Assembly (NCBI GenBank): GCA_963573385.1
Contig: CAUYLG010038413.1
Span: 1-64,000, forward strand
Direction of reading: 5' to 3'
DNA from: Cacajao melanocephalus
Taxonomy: Eukaryota; Chordata; Mammalia; Primates; Pitheciidae
Length of the DNA: 64,000 bases
Shown: in pieces, positions 35,633-46,649 of the stretch
How the letters are laid out: the number at the start of each line of letters is the position of its first letter
Position numbering within the stretch: the stretch's first letter is position 1
The notes under the pieces: generated by a model
Database searches by the model: none
The model's input: only the letters and a program-made list of their open reading frames with translations
What the model was told of the DNA's origin: nothing
Translations under genes and position numbers: made by a program

Positions 35633-35885
35633 TATACTTTAAGTTCTAGGGTACATGTGCAGAATGTGCATGTTTGTTACATTGGTATACACCCTGTCAT
35701 CTACATTAGGTATTTCTCCCAATGCTATCCCTCTCTTAGGCCCCCACCCACTACCGGCCCTGGTAAATATTCCCCTCCCTGTGTCCATGTGTTCTCATTG
35801 TTTAACTCTCACTTACAAGTGAGAACATGTGGTGTTTGGTTTTCTGTTCTTGTGTTAGTTTACTGAGAACGATGGTTTCCAGTGT
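35633..35885 (-). mobile_element. L1P LINE 3' UTR, main part of an inverted insertion
   Basis: Reverse primate L1 3' end: 'actttaagttctagggtaca', 'atgtgcatgtttgttaca', 'cctgtgtccatgtgttctca', 'gtgagaacatgtggtgtttg', ending at 'gaacgatggtttccag'. Forms one insertion with the next feature, bounded by a target-site duplication (35613-35632 and 36051-36069). Confidence 0.92.
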
Positions 35886-36050
35886 TTACTGCTGCACTGT
35901 TCACGATAGCAAAGACTTGGAACCAACCCAAATGTCCATCAATGGTAGACTAGATCAAGAAAATGTGGCACACATACACCATGGAATGCTATGCAGCCAT
36001 AAAAAAGGATGAGTTCATGTCCTTTGCAGAGACATGGATGAAACTGGAAA
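35886..36050 (+). mobile_element. L1P LINE ORF2 end, inverted part
   Basis: Forward L1: 'gcactgttcacgatagcaaa', 'gacttggaaccaacccaaat', 'atgcagccataaaaaaggat', ending 'gatgaaactggaaa'. It is the upstream neighbour of the preceding segment in L1 but lies in the opposite orientation, the classic twin-priming inversion. Confidence 0.92.
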
Positions 36051-36069
36051 TCATGTAGTATTTTAAAAT

Positions 36070-36127
36070 AAATATTTTTATTAAGGTATAATTAACAATA
36101 ATAATCACCCAATTATAAAGCACATTT
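36070..36127 (-). mobile_element. L1M-type LINE 3' end, first piece
   Basis: 'tttttattaaggtataatta' then 'ataataatcacccaattata' is a reverse L1 3' terminus. The same L1 continues at about 36430, 37380 and 38011, interrupted three times. Confidence 0.75.
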
Positions 36128-36429
36128 TGAGGGGGGTGATGAAGAGAGGTTGGTTAATGGGTACAAAAACCCATTTAGATAGAAGGAGTGAGTTCTAGTG
36201 TTTGATAGCACAGGAAGGTGACTATAGTTCACAACAGTATATTGTATTTTTTTAAATAGCTGGAAGAGAAGATTTGAAATATTCCCAACACAAAGAAATG
36301 ATAAATGTTTGAGGTGACAGACATCCTATATACCCTGATTTGATAGTTCATTACACGTCATATGCATTATCAAAAGATTGCACAAACCCCATAAATATGT
36401 ATAATGATTACGTAACAAAAAATTTTAAA
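36128..36429 (+). mobile_element. L1MA-type LINE 3' UTR insert
   Basis: Forward L1 3' end: 'gagaggttggttaatgggta', 'tagatagaaggagtgagttc', 'caacacaaagaaatgataaa', 'caaaccccataaatatgtat', then an A-rich end. Inserted in opposite orientation into the L1 above. Confidence 0.9.
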
Positions 36430-37044
36430 AAGAATGCAATCCAATGACTTTTAATAAATGTACAGAGTTGTGCAACCACTGTCACAGTCCAGTGGTGACC
36501 ATTTCTATGATTCAACAAGTTCCCTGTATTCATTTATAGTTCATCCCCACCCTCTGCAACTCCCCAGCATCCCACACATTCACAGGGTTAATGTCTGTTT
36601 CTATAAATTTGCTTTTTAAATGTTTGGCATTTCATATAAAGAGAGTCCTCCTACATGTGGTCTTTTGCATCTGGACTGTTAGCATAAAATCTTAAAGGTG
36701 GATCCTCAGTAGTATGCATCAGTAGTCCATTCCTTTTTATTACTTCATTTGTGTATTCACTTACCAGGTGATGGACATTTGTGTATTCACTTACCAGCTG
36801 AGGGACATTTGTGTTGATCCCACATTTTGGCTGTGATGAATAATGCTGCTATGAACGTTTGAGTGTGAATCTTTTTATGGTCACGTATTTTCATTTCCCT
36901 TGGGGATATTCCTGGTTATGAAATTGCTGGGTCTTATGGTAAGTTTATGTTTAGCTTTTTAAGAAACTGCCACACTGTTTTCTCAAAGTGATTGTATCAT
37001 TTTACATTCCTACATTTCCAACAGCGATATATGAGAGTGCCACA
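36430..37044 (-). mobile_element. L1M-type LINE, second piece
   Basis: Reverse L1: 'cagagttgtgcaaccactgt', 'catcccacacattc' region, 'aatgctgctatgaacgtt', 'gttatgaaattgctgggtc', 'aagaaactgccacactgttt'. It contains a local 30-bp tandem duplication (36746-36805). Confidence 0.88.
36746..36805 (+). repeat. 30-bp tandem duplication inside L1
   Basis: 'catttgtgtattcacttacc' onward is present at 36746 and again at 36776, with two differences. Intact L1s carry one copy. Confidence 0.95.
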
Positions 37045-37245
37045 TGCACACAAAGAGGGAGACAACAGACACCGGCCTACCTGAGGGTGGAGGGTGGGAG
37101 GAGGAAGAGGGGCGGACAAAATAACTATTGGGTACTAGACGTAGTACCTGGATGATGAAATAATCTGTACAGCAAACCCCTGTGACGTAAGTTTACCATA
37201 TAACAAACTTGCCTGTGTACCCCTGAACCTCATAAAAGTTTAAAC
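37045..37245 (+). mobile_element. L1P LINE 3' UTR insert
   Basis: Forward primate L1 3' end: 'gagggagacaacagacacc', 'cctgagggtggagggtggg', 'ctggatgatgaaataatctg', 'tgtgtacccctgaacctcat', 'aaaagttt'. Inserted in the reverse L1. Confidence 0.92.
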
Positions 37246-37378
37246 AAATACAAAAATGTGATGTCAAAATGAGACCACATTTTCCAAACACAAAGAAAAA
37301 TTATTTTGAAAAATTTGCCAATTCTGAAAGTCCAGTGTCATCCACTTGTAAAGAATAAAGTCACTGTTATGAAAAAAA
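37246..37378 (+). mobile_element. possible 3' transduction by the L1P
   Basis: About 130 bp that match neither the L1P nor the host L1. They end with 'agaataaagtcactgttatg' and an A run, that is a poly(A) signal 15-20 bases before a tail. The host L1 resumes directly after ('gagtttctgtttcaccacat'). This is the expected shape of read-through past the L1's own poly(A) site. Confidence 0.5.
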
Positions 37379-38010
<632 letters not shown>

Positions 38011-38522
38011 ATCTTTTCATATTCTTAATGGTGTCCTTTGAAGCAAAAGTTTTAAATTGTGATAGAGTAATTTACTGATTTTTTTTTTCTTTTATAGATC
38101 ATGTTTCTGGTGGCATTTCTAAAACTCTTTGCTTAACCCAAAGTCATCAAGATTTACTCCCTTGTTTTCTTCTAGAAGTTGTATAGCTTTAGGTTTTACA
38201 TTGAAGTCTTTGATCCATTTTGAGTTAATTTTTGTGTCTGTATAAAGTGAGGGTTTATGGGCATGTGGATTTCCAACTGCCTCAGCACCATTTGTTGAAA
38301 AAGTTATCCTTTCAATGAATTGTCTTGGTATCTTTGTTGAAGATTGATTGACCACAAATTGAAGGGATTATTTCTGGACCCTCAAATCGTTTCATATAGA
38401 TGGATTTATATGCCTCTCTTTATACCAGGGTTGCACTGTCTTGATTAATGTGGTTTTCTCGTAAGTTTTAAAATTGGGTAGTATAAGTCTTCTTACTTTA
38501 TTCTTTTTCAAAATTGTTTGGT
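38011..38522 (-). mobile_element. L1M-type LINE, fourth piece (ORF2)
   Basis: Reverse L1 ORF2: 'tcaagatttactcccttgtt', 'ttgatccattttgagttaat', 'tttccaactgcctcagcacc', 'tttgttgaaaaagttatcc', to 'caaaattgtttgg', where it is truncated. A minus-strand frame at 38119-38355 is the remnant of ORF2. Confidence 0.9.
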
Positions 38523-39059
38523 CTTGTGCTTATTTATTGTGCGAGGCCCTGGACAAGGGCAAAGAGAGGCCCCGAAGGTCAGGGAGGAGAAAGGATGGGC
38601 AGAGGACAATGGGGTGGGAGGGCCCCAAGGAAAAAGCATGGCCCTTTTCACAGCGGGAATCCCACCTCCTTCCCTGGCAGCTGCCTCCTCGCCCAGGGCC
38701 CAGGCCAGTGTGGTTGTGTCCAGAAGGTCACTTTAGGATCACCGCCAGCAGCCACTATAGCAATAGCAGGTCACATCAGCCATGGATTACTAGGGGCTCA
38801 GAACAAATGCAGCAGTAACAGGCTCAGGGTTACAGACATACTCCTTGCCTTTAGGATGCCTCCATGGTCCTGAACTCTGTCTCTGTGGCCCCATGGACTG
38901 GCCCCTGGCCACCCCTATGACTGCACTTAATTGTCTCTCCTCCTCACTCAGCTGCCTTGGCCACACCAGCCTACTTAATGTTCCTTAAATACATCTTGAT
39001 GGGCCTCCCCCAAGGCCCTTACGCATGCTGCTCCCTCTATCGGTTTTGCACCATCCCTG
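38523..39059. other. unique DNA
   Basis: GC-richer sequence starting abruptly at the L1 edge. Frames of 114 and 119 codons overlap in different phases (38474-38873) and have no recognised domain. Confidence 0.5.
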
Positions 39060-39230
39060 GCTCCCAGTTTGCTCAGTTACGTCCTTATAGCAGTCTCTCA
39101 TGAAATTGTTGGTTATATGAGGCCAGGTCTATTCAGCTGTGGCCCTGTGTCTAGTGTAGAGCTTGGCATAGAGGAGCTACCTGATAAACACTTGCTGAAT
39201 GAGTGAATGAATGAATGAATGAATGAAACC
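39060..39230 (+). mobile_element. L2 LINE 3' end with (TGAA)n
   Basis: Forward L2 3' end: 'gtgtctagtgtagagcttgg', 'ataaacacttgctgaatgag', then five to six TGAA units (39203-39228), the natural L2 terminus. Confidence 0.85.
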
Positions 39231-39261
39231 TTTACTCCTTTTATGAGCGTATGAAATATAT

Positions 39262-39385
39262 CTTGTCTTCATTTCATCACTGAAGGAACTGAGGCTCAGA
39301 GAGGTGAAGCCACTTACTCTTAATCTGCTAGGGTCACATAGCAGATTAAGCACAGAGCTTGGACTTGAACTCAGACATGGAAAGA
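39262..39385 (-). mobile_element. MIR SINE
   Basis: Reverse MIR: 'gaaggaactgaggctcagag', 'aggtgaagccacttactct', 'gagcttggacttgaactcag'. Inside it 'taatctgct' (39319-39327) and 'agcagatta' (39339-39347) form a small perfect inverted repeat. Confidence 0.88.
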
Positions 39386-39439
39386 AGTCCTGCAAGCATT
39401 GTTCATGGGGTAACAGGGAGAAGGGAACCCTAGACATTG

Positions 39440-39860
39440 GCCTCTCCATCCTCATCTCTCATATCTTGCTCTACCCCTTAAACCACACCCCATTCTCCAG
39501 CCATCCTGACCATGTGCTCTTCCTTGAAGAGGTCAAAATGTTCCCAAGCCTCTGAGCTTTGCACATGCTGTTCCCTCTACTTGGAGTGCTCTTCCCGCTA
39601 TGTCCCCTGACATATCCCTATTTGCCCTTCTTGCTGAGTTCAGTGTCACTTCTGTGAGGCTTCCTTGACCTCCCTGGTCAGCTGCAGACAAGCCCTGCCC
39701 AGAGCTCTTCCAGTACCTCCCACTGCTCCAGACTTACCTGTTCTTGTGTGCTCCTTACCCACCAGGTATAGGGCTCCTGGAAGACTGTGCTAAACAGTCT
39801 AAATAAATATTCCTGGGTGTCTAAATGAATGAATGAATGAAAGAATAATGGATGAGTGAA
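39440..39860 (+). mobile_element. L2 LINE 3' half
   Basis: Forward L2: 'agctttgcacatgctgttcc', 'ctctacttggagtgctcttc', 'tgtgaggcttccttgacctc', 'taaataaatattcctgggtg', and a TGAA-rich end. One of the best L2 copies here. Confidence 0.9.
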
Positions 39861-40294
<434 letters not shown>

Positions 40295-40301
40295 TGAAAA
40301 G

Positions 40302-40510
40302 GTCTTTTATCTGTCTTAGCCAGCCAGCCTCTAAGAACTCTGACTTCTAACAGCAACAACCAGAGTGACCTGGCAGCCCAGGCATCGCGTGCTCAGCGTG
40401 AGCTGGGCCCTGTGCGGGGTAGTCCTGAGCACCCACAGCAACCAATGGCGTGCCTGCTTGTATCTTCATTTTATTTATCTTTTTATTGTGCTTAGTTTTC
40501 TTCACACAAA
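40302..40510. other. unique DNA
   Basis: No repeat named. It continues across the truncated Alu into an A-rich stretch. Confidence 0.4.
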
Positions 40511-40528
40511 AGAAATATATGCTCATTA

Positions 40529-40622
40529 CCCAGGAGGAAGAGGTTGCAGTGAGCCAATATCGCACCACTGTACTCTAGCCTGGTTGACAGAGCAAGACTC
40601 CGTCTCAAAAAAAAAAAAAGAG
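40529..40622 (+). mobile_element. 5'-truncated Alu
   Basis: Only the last part of the right arm remains ('caggaggaagaggttgcagt' to the A tail). The perfect 18-bp duplication 'agaaatatatgctcatta' at 40511-40528 and 40623-40640 shows that it entered already truncated. Confidence 0.95.
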
Positions 40623-40689
40623 AGAAATATATGCTCATTAAAAAAACTTCAAACAGCAGAGAAAGTGAAAGCCCCCATCATCTCAGACC

Positions 40690-40800
40690 TTTATTCCCAC
40701 TTTACAGGTGAGAAAACAGAGGCTTGTGGCACTTTCCACGTGACACAGCCTCATTCCTTATGAGCACAAAGCTGGGCTCTGTTTGCCTGGTGTCACACCA
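40690..40800 (-). mobile_element. MIR SINE fragment
   Basis: Reverse MIR: 'cccactttacaggtgagaaa', 'acagaggcttgtggc', then 'gtgacacagcctcattcc'. Confidence 0.65.
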
Positions 40801-41879
40801 GCAGCAGTTCCATGACTAAAGGAGAGAGGAACCAAGACCTGGGGAGGTCTCAGGAAGCTGGAAACAACTGGCTCACGTATGAGGATTTGTCTTCTGAGTT
40901 TGCAGCAGCAGGCCAGTATTCACCGTGGATTCACAGAGGAGCCTGCGTCTCCACTCAGGGATGCCAGAGAAGAGCGGTAATCTTAGCAAAATCTAAATAG
41001 CATTGTCTCAGGTGAACTAGAGGGTGGACTCTGTCCATAAATCTCAGGCTGATGAATTACCTGTGCAGGTGTTTCTGCCTCCAGCATCCTTGCTCAGGAC
41101 CAAAAGTGGGGTAATTACTTCTCTGGCAGTGGTTATCTGGAGTGAGCTGGCCCATTTTTCTTTTTTATTGCTGTTGGATTTCAGGAAAATGTCAGCTGCA
41201 GTCCCCCACCACAACTCCTTTATCTGAATGTTGGATTTATTTGATGACTCCTCTGGGTCTGGTGACAGGGGCCAGAGAGGGCCCAGCAGTTAGAACTGCA
41301 TCCTTGAGCCCTGCCCAGGGCTTCTTTCAGAGGGTGTGGTGGGCAGGAGCTGGAGAGCCAAAACCTTCCTCCCCATCAGTGGCCTTGTAAGTGTCCTTCC
41401 CTTCCCCTTCTCCCGCTCTGGGATCTGGCTTTGCCAGGAAAACGGGCGGAGGCATAGCCTTCCCAAACTTGGGAAATGTTGTCTCTTCTGAGTAGCATGT
41501 ACAAGGCTGCAATTTGAGGTTCACTTTCTAAAGGAAGACTGGCAGACCCACCCCACTCAGGAATGTAGATAAGGGGAGTGTCTGTGGGAACTGAGGTGGG
41601 ACTGGCAGTGGGAATGGGAAGGAGAAGGGTCCATTTTGCCCTTTTCACCATCCCTCCCTCCCCCAAGACCTCCTTTCTTTCCCCTCCATCTTTCTCAGCC
41701 TTGGCACTGACAGGTGGCTCTTTTCTTGCCTTGATCTGGATCTCCCCCAGTGCCCTCTTGACTCATGTCTTAGCTCTGGGATCCCTCAAGCTGGTGAGGC
41801 CATAGAATATTTACATAATTAGTTAATGTTTACATTGGCAGAGGCTTATCCATCCATGGTGACTACCGTTGGTCTCCTT
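40801..41879. other. unique DNA
   Basis: About 1.1 kb without a clear repeat. Frames reach 96 codons with no domain. Pyrimidine-rich patches at about 41,395-41,420 and 41,640-41,700. Confidence 0.45.
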
Positions 41880-42250
41880 GTTCATTCATTCATTCATTCA
41901 TTCGATATTTACTGAATATTCACTCGGTGATGGTCACTGTGCTAGGGGCTGGATATATAACAGGCAACAGAATCAGATATGGCTCCTGCCTTCCTGGAGC
42001 TTTGACTACAGCGGAAGCAGGCAATATCAGAAATAAATCGAAAATGCATGCACAGTTATAGCTGTCGTAAGTGGTCAGGGAAAATTCTCTTGAGGAAGTG
42101 AGGAAGAGGAGTTTCTTAGGTAAGAAGAGGGAAAAAAGTATTCTAGGCAAAATTAATAGCATGTCCAAAGGCTCTGGGGTGGCAGGTCAGCATGACCAGG
42201 AGGCCAGTGTGTTTGGAGCAGATAAAGTGAAGAGCCGTGGGTGACGTGAG
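41880..42250 (-). mobile_element. L2 LINE 3' end
   Basis: Reverse L2 from its (CATT)n start (41881-41903) through 'gatatttactgaatattcac', 'cactgtgctaggggctggat', 'gctcctgccttcctggagct', 'aaggctctggggtggcag'. Confidence 0.88.
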
Positions 42251-43675
42251 GCTGGGGCAAGCTTGGGCCCAGGAGACATTCTGTTTCTCTAACCAGGGCT
42301 GCAGGGAGCTTTGAGCCCGGCAGTTAGGCGGTCTCCTGGATCCTACTCCACTTCTAGGGAATTGCCAAGGCCATTGTGATTCCTTGCTGTCCTCATTGAA
42401 GGTGCTTCTGTCACCAGGGTGCTGGGGTGGTAGTGGCTTGGTTTCTTCAACCAATTTGTTTCCTGGAATCCCAAATGTCTGAATTTGGTGAGGTCACCGC
42501 CAGAGCCACAGCAGCCTATGGGGCAGGAAAGAGCATCCAGTGGAAAGCACTGGCTGCCACAACAAATCCGACTCAAACCTTCATTGTCAAGGCCTGAGTA
42601 CCGGGAAGGCCATGGCTGCTAAAGCCCTTCCCTTGGCAGCAGCTGTGACCACATTTGTGGTTGGAAGTTGTCCCCATTAGCACTTACTGACCTCACTCCT
42701 ATCTAACAACTGAGTGTAAAGTCTTCTCTGTATTAAATTGGGCACTTTGAGCCTTGCTATAAAAAGAGAAAGATCAATCCTCTCAGGGCACAAAGAACTA
42801 AAGCACTTTCTCTTTTGGGAAACCACTCACCCCTATTCCAGGAAGGTCTGGGGTGGGATCTCTTGGGAGCCCGGCAGACACTCTGCCTGCCTTACCTCTT
42901 CCCTTGGTTCCAGGGTGGCCTCCCGAGGGGAGGCGGGGGAAGGGTGCACTTGAGCTGACTGGGCCCGGGAAGACCTTCAGCCCACCTCACCTGCTCCCGT
43001 CAGTCAGTGGCCACACTGCCATTCTATTAATGGTGGGTATAGTGGAGACATCATTCTTTCCCTTTAGCCCTTTCCCCACTGATCCTTGAAATAGGAGCCT
43101 CCACCCTCTTGGGAGCACTGTCCAGAAACTTTTGCTTCAGTTCCCATCTCTAATTTGCACTTCTCTGAGGGAGGGGGAGGGACTTATCTGATAAGTGACT
43201 TCAATTGACATTGCCATTCTGTAACCCACACAATTAAATTGTATTTGATTTTCAGCAATATCTGTCCTGTGGCTATAAAACAAATTCTTTTAGGGTTGTC
43301 ATGGGATCCCTCTGGTTCTCAGATAATGAGTTTAAGGCACTGAATTTTCACTTCTTTCTCTACATGATTTAGTGCATCCAGGAGCATCCATCACACACCC
43401 CAGTCCTTGAAATCATCATTCTCGCCACGGTGGCCCTGTAGGAGGGGCCCTCGTGCTCCGAGGCACGTGCTTCAGTTGGCATCTCCTCACAATCCACCAG
43501 TGGTGAGATGATTCTGTTAATTGTGACCCACTGCATGCTGAGATTAACCAGCAGCCCGCTTCCCATTAGCAAGGAGCTAGCACTGTGCTCACGTCCAAGG
43601 GTATGACCAAACCAATATCAAGATGCTGCCTTTGAAGCTCTGTCTCCTTAGGCCACTCTGGCATCAATTCTGTCT
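42251..43675. other. unique DNA with candidate regulatory blocks
   Basis: About 1.4 kb with no clear repeat. The block 43,150-43,300 has a palindromic GATA site and AT-rich homeodomain-like cores. A second AT-containing block at 43,500-43,580 ('gttaattgtgacc', 'gagattaaccagc') is similar in style. No exon supported. Confidence 0.4.
43182..43196. promoter_or_regulatory. palindromic double GATA site
   Basis: 'acttatctgataagt' is symmetric about its centre and offers TTATCT and TGATAA, two GATA-factor cores facing each other. GATA1/2/3-type zinc-finger proteins bind such sites, and palindromic GATA sites can be contacted by both fingers. Function is inferred. Confidence 0.35.
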
Positions 43676-43990
43676 CGGTAAGGATCCAATCAGGAGATAG
43701 AAGCCATGTCACAAATTTGAACAGGAAAAATTTACTATCTTTAAGAATTATTGACTAGTAAACTGCTAAGAGGATATAGAATACGAAGGGTCTAGAAACA
43801 GCAAATACAGAAAGCATCTGGTACCCTTAGGGCTAAGGGTAAGTGAGCCAGGAAAGAAGGAGGAACTTAGAAGAGTCCTCTCCACCACTCCCCGCCAATG
43901 CTGAAATTCAGATTTCTTCAGAAGGTGTGACACATCTTCTGCCAATAGCCAAGAGCGTTGCTTCAGGGCTCAGCTAGAGCTGGTTCAGGT
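43676..43990 (+). mobile_element. possible ancient repeat (unnamed)
   Basis: 'aaggatccaatcaggagata' then 'gaagccatgtcacaaatttg' and 'gaattattgactagtaaac' resemble a common old human repeat, but I cannot name it. Confidence 0.35.
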
Positions 43991-44817
43991 GGTGGGCAAG
44001 CTTGCCACTCATGGGGCGTGGTTTAGAGGGATCTCTGGGATCAGTCTGGCGGGTGGCAAGAAGCATGGTGGCTGGAGCATGGCTATGCAGGCCCTTCAGT
44101 GTGCTTTCTGGGTCTCCTACTGGGTGCTTCCTGGAAGTCAGCACTCCTGAAGCAGACGTGAAAGCATGTACCCCACTGCGATGTTCCTGCTGTTTCCTTC
44201 CAGAACCATCCATTGACAAAGGTTACCATCAAGCCAACTGGCAAAGGAAAAATGTTTACAGGTTGTAGCTTTGCTATCCAAAAAAGAGCAAACGTGGTCA
44301 GATTTGGAGTTGAGAGGCAGCACATGGATGCTGGGCACAACTGAGCATCACAGTATAGGGAAAGGCTCGCTGTGGTGGGTCCACTTCGGGAGCTTCCCTT
44401 CCCTAGCTGAGTTATCCATCTCTCAGCATTGGTTTACTCATGTGCAGAGGGTGAGTCTCATCAGAACTGTGCCAGAGGGTTAGGGAGGGGGTGTCTTGTG
44501 CAAAACATGTTTTCAGAGCTGTGAAATGAGACATGGGGAGGAGGTGGCAATGGTGTGCATTCAGAATCCCGGTGGCGTCTATTTTCTCCTGGCTTTTTTC
44601 CCACTTCACGTATGATCTCCTAACAATCACATCAGTCCTGTAAATTATCATGGCCTTCGTATCTATAATGATTCTCAGATGTCAAGTAAATAAAACCACA
44701 TCTCGAAGTGGCTTATACAGTAATGACGTTCATCAGTACATGTGAGGAGAATCGAGGGGTGAATGAGGTTTCGGGTTTGGTGGGTTCTGTAGCCCAAGGG
44801 TCATTCTAGGATTGTAG
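43991..44817. other. unique DNA
   Basis: No gene. 'acatctcgaagtggcttata' near 44,700 may be a trace of the repeat type seen at 2045. Confidence 0.4.
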
Positions 44818-44917
44818 GAGAATTAAGAAAGGTTCCCTAGCACTACATCAATAGGATTCAAGGGCAGGGAAGGGAGCATCCTATTGACAGAGTGCTAGGG
44901 AACCTTTGTTTATTCTG
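44818..44917. other. 100-nt miRNA-like hairpin / inverted repeat
   Basis: Arms 44818-44856 and 44879-44917 pair at 33 of 39 positions around a 22-nt loop. The heart, 'aaaggttccctagcact' against 'agtgctagggaaccttt', is a 17-bp perfect stem; a three-base mismatch bubble and a further nine-bp perfect stem ('tcaatagga') lead to the loop. Size and shape fit a microRNA precursor, or a recent inverted duplication. I do not recognise it as a named miRNA or transposon. Confidence 0.4.
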
Positions 44918-44934
44918 GTGTCTATTGAGCATTC

Positions 44935-45120
44935 AGTTTGGCATGGTCTTGGGCAGACCCTTTAGCTTCTATGAGCCTCAGTTTCCTTGTTTGCACAACT
45001 GGATAATAATAGCTGAAATGTTAAGAGGATGTTAAGAGGCTGAAAGAGATAATGAGACTGGATATTTCTGTAAGGTGCCTGGCAGACAGGGAGCACTCAG
45101 TGAATGTCAGCTCAGCAGTG
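44935..45120 (+). mobile_element. MIR SINE
   Basis: Forward MIR: 'tgggcagaccctttagcttc', 'tatgagcctcagtttccttg', 'ggtgcctggcagacaggg', 'agcactcagtgaatgtc'. A short internal duplication, 'atgttaagagg' twice, is at about 45,019-45,040. Confidence 0.85.
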
Positions 45121-45714
45121 TTGGTGCTGTTGACATAGTTGGCGTTGTCTGAAAGCTGTTGGGTGGGGGATTCTACTTGTTCTGGGTCGTTTCTGGATGC
45201 AGAGCCCAGGCCTGCAAAAGGAACTTCTAGGAGGCACAGTCCAGCTCAGGATAAGGGACTTTACCATCTGGTGAGCTGCCAGGAGCAGGGCAGGGGTCGT
45301 CGCTTCTCCCCAGAGGTGTAGGAGCCGTGGCCAGGTGAGGCCTGGAGGGAGACGTCGAGGCAGAGACTGGGCCCCACTGGAGTGGGGGCTACCAGGTGGG
45401 GTGGGGGAGTTATGGGGGATGAAGCATGATTGGAGCAAACACCACAGTTGCAGCTTCTGAGCACACATGGGGCTGATTTACAAGCTCTTGTTTGGTTACA
45501 TGAGCATTCAAATAGCTTTCCTGTATACAGCTAGACTGCTCATCCAGCTGGCAGCTGGTGGCTCCTGGCCTCAGACCTTAGCAAAGCCACCAGGCCGTCG
45601 CTGGTCAGCTAGGCTGTGAGACATGAGACCCCTTCTCTCTATGTTTACCCAGCTCCACGCAGTGAGGCTGGGGAGAGGCTGGTCCACCTTGGAGAGTGTG
45701 CTGCAAACCAACCG
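45121..45714. other. unique DNA
   Basis: No repeat. The 118-codon minus frame (45112-45468) overlaps an opposite-strand frame and is not supported. Confidence 0.45.
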
Positions 45715-45815
45715 GTTTTGTCAAACCCTAACCCCGCCTCTTCCAAGTCACGTAATCTCTCCAAGCCTCCGTCTTTCTTTTTATAAAATGGAAACTAGAT
45801 CCACATGGGTACTTC
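45715..45815 (+). mobile_element. MIR SINE fragment
   Basis: Degraded forward MIR: 'ttccaagtcacgtaatctct', 'ccaagcctccgtctttcttt', 'ttataaaatggaaacta'. Confidence 0.6.
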
Positions 45816-45821
45816 TGTTGG

Positions 45822-46226
45822 TGTCTTAATGCGTTCACATATGTAAAGTGAGCCCATTGACAGCTGTGGAACCACAGAATGTGACCTTGTGTGGAAAAAG
45901 GGTGTTTGCAGATGTCATTAGTCATACACAATGAGGGGACCCCTGAATCCAACTACTGGTGTCCTTAGACGAAGGCCATGTGAAAACAGAGGGAGAGACT
46001 GGAGTGAGGCAGCTGCAAGCCAAGGAACTCCAGGAACTGCTGACAACCCCAGGAGCTAGGAAGAGGCAAGTAAGGATCCTCCCCTAGCTCCTGCAGAAGG
46101 AGAGCGACCCTGCTGACACTTTGATTTCAGATTTCTGGCCTCCAGGACTGAAAGAGAATAACTTTCTGTTGTTCAGACCACACAGTTTGTGGTGATTTGT
46201 GGCAGAGCCCTAGAAAGCCAATACAG
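45822..46226 (+). mobile_element. MaLR-type LTR
   Basis: Forward LTR: 'ccacagaatgtgaccttgtg', 'gggtgtttgcagatgtcatt', 'actggtgtccttagacgaag', 'gctgcaagccaaggaactcc', 'gcctccaggactgaaagaga', 'ataactttctgttgttcaga', ending 'gccaatacag'. This is the block order of MLT1-type LTRs (ERVL-MaLR). A solo copy. Confidence 0.85.
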
Positions 46227-46269
46227 TGGGTCTATGCATTGGTGCTTGTGTGTTTTGAGGGGTGTGACC

Positions 46270-46345
46270 CTGACTACATGTCAGGTCCTGAGTTAAGCTA
46301 TGTGCCTGGCACTCAGTAAATGCTCTATAAATGTTACTTCTCTAT
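46270..46345 (+). mobile_element. MIR/L2 3' fragment
   Basis: 'gtgcctggcactcagtaaat' followed by 'gctctataaatgttactt', the common 3' end of MIR or L2. Confidence 0.6.
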
Positions 46346-46399
46346 CTGTGATGGGTTATTGAGATCCATGGTTGGAGAGGAGCAGAGAATAGTGGGGCT

Positions 46400-46620
46400 G
46401 TGATATGAGGGGAAGGCTCTGGGTTCAAATCTTTCTTCTGAAAAGTGCAAGCTATGCGACATTGGGCAGGTTACTTAGCTCCTCTGAATGTTAATGGGAT
46501 GGATGATAATACCTGATTCCCAGAGCAGATGTGAGACTTGGGGAGTTAAGGCTGCAAGGTACTTAGTGCAGTACTTGGCATACATAAAGTGCTGCATACA
46601 TGTTGGTCATTGCTATTATT
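46400..46620 (+). mobile_element. MIR SINE, near full length
   Basis: Forward MIR: 'ggctctgggttcaaatcttt', 'ttgggcaggttacttagctc', 'ctctgaatgttaatggg', 'gtacttggcatacataaagt'. Confidence 0.9.
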
Positions 46621-46649
46621 TTCATTACGAGAGGCATGTTAGCATGAAC

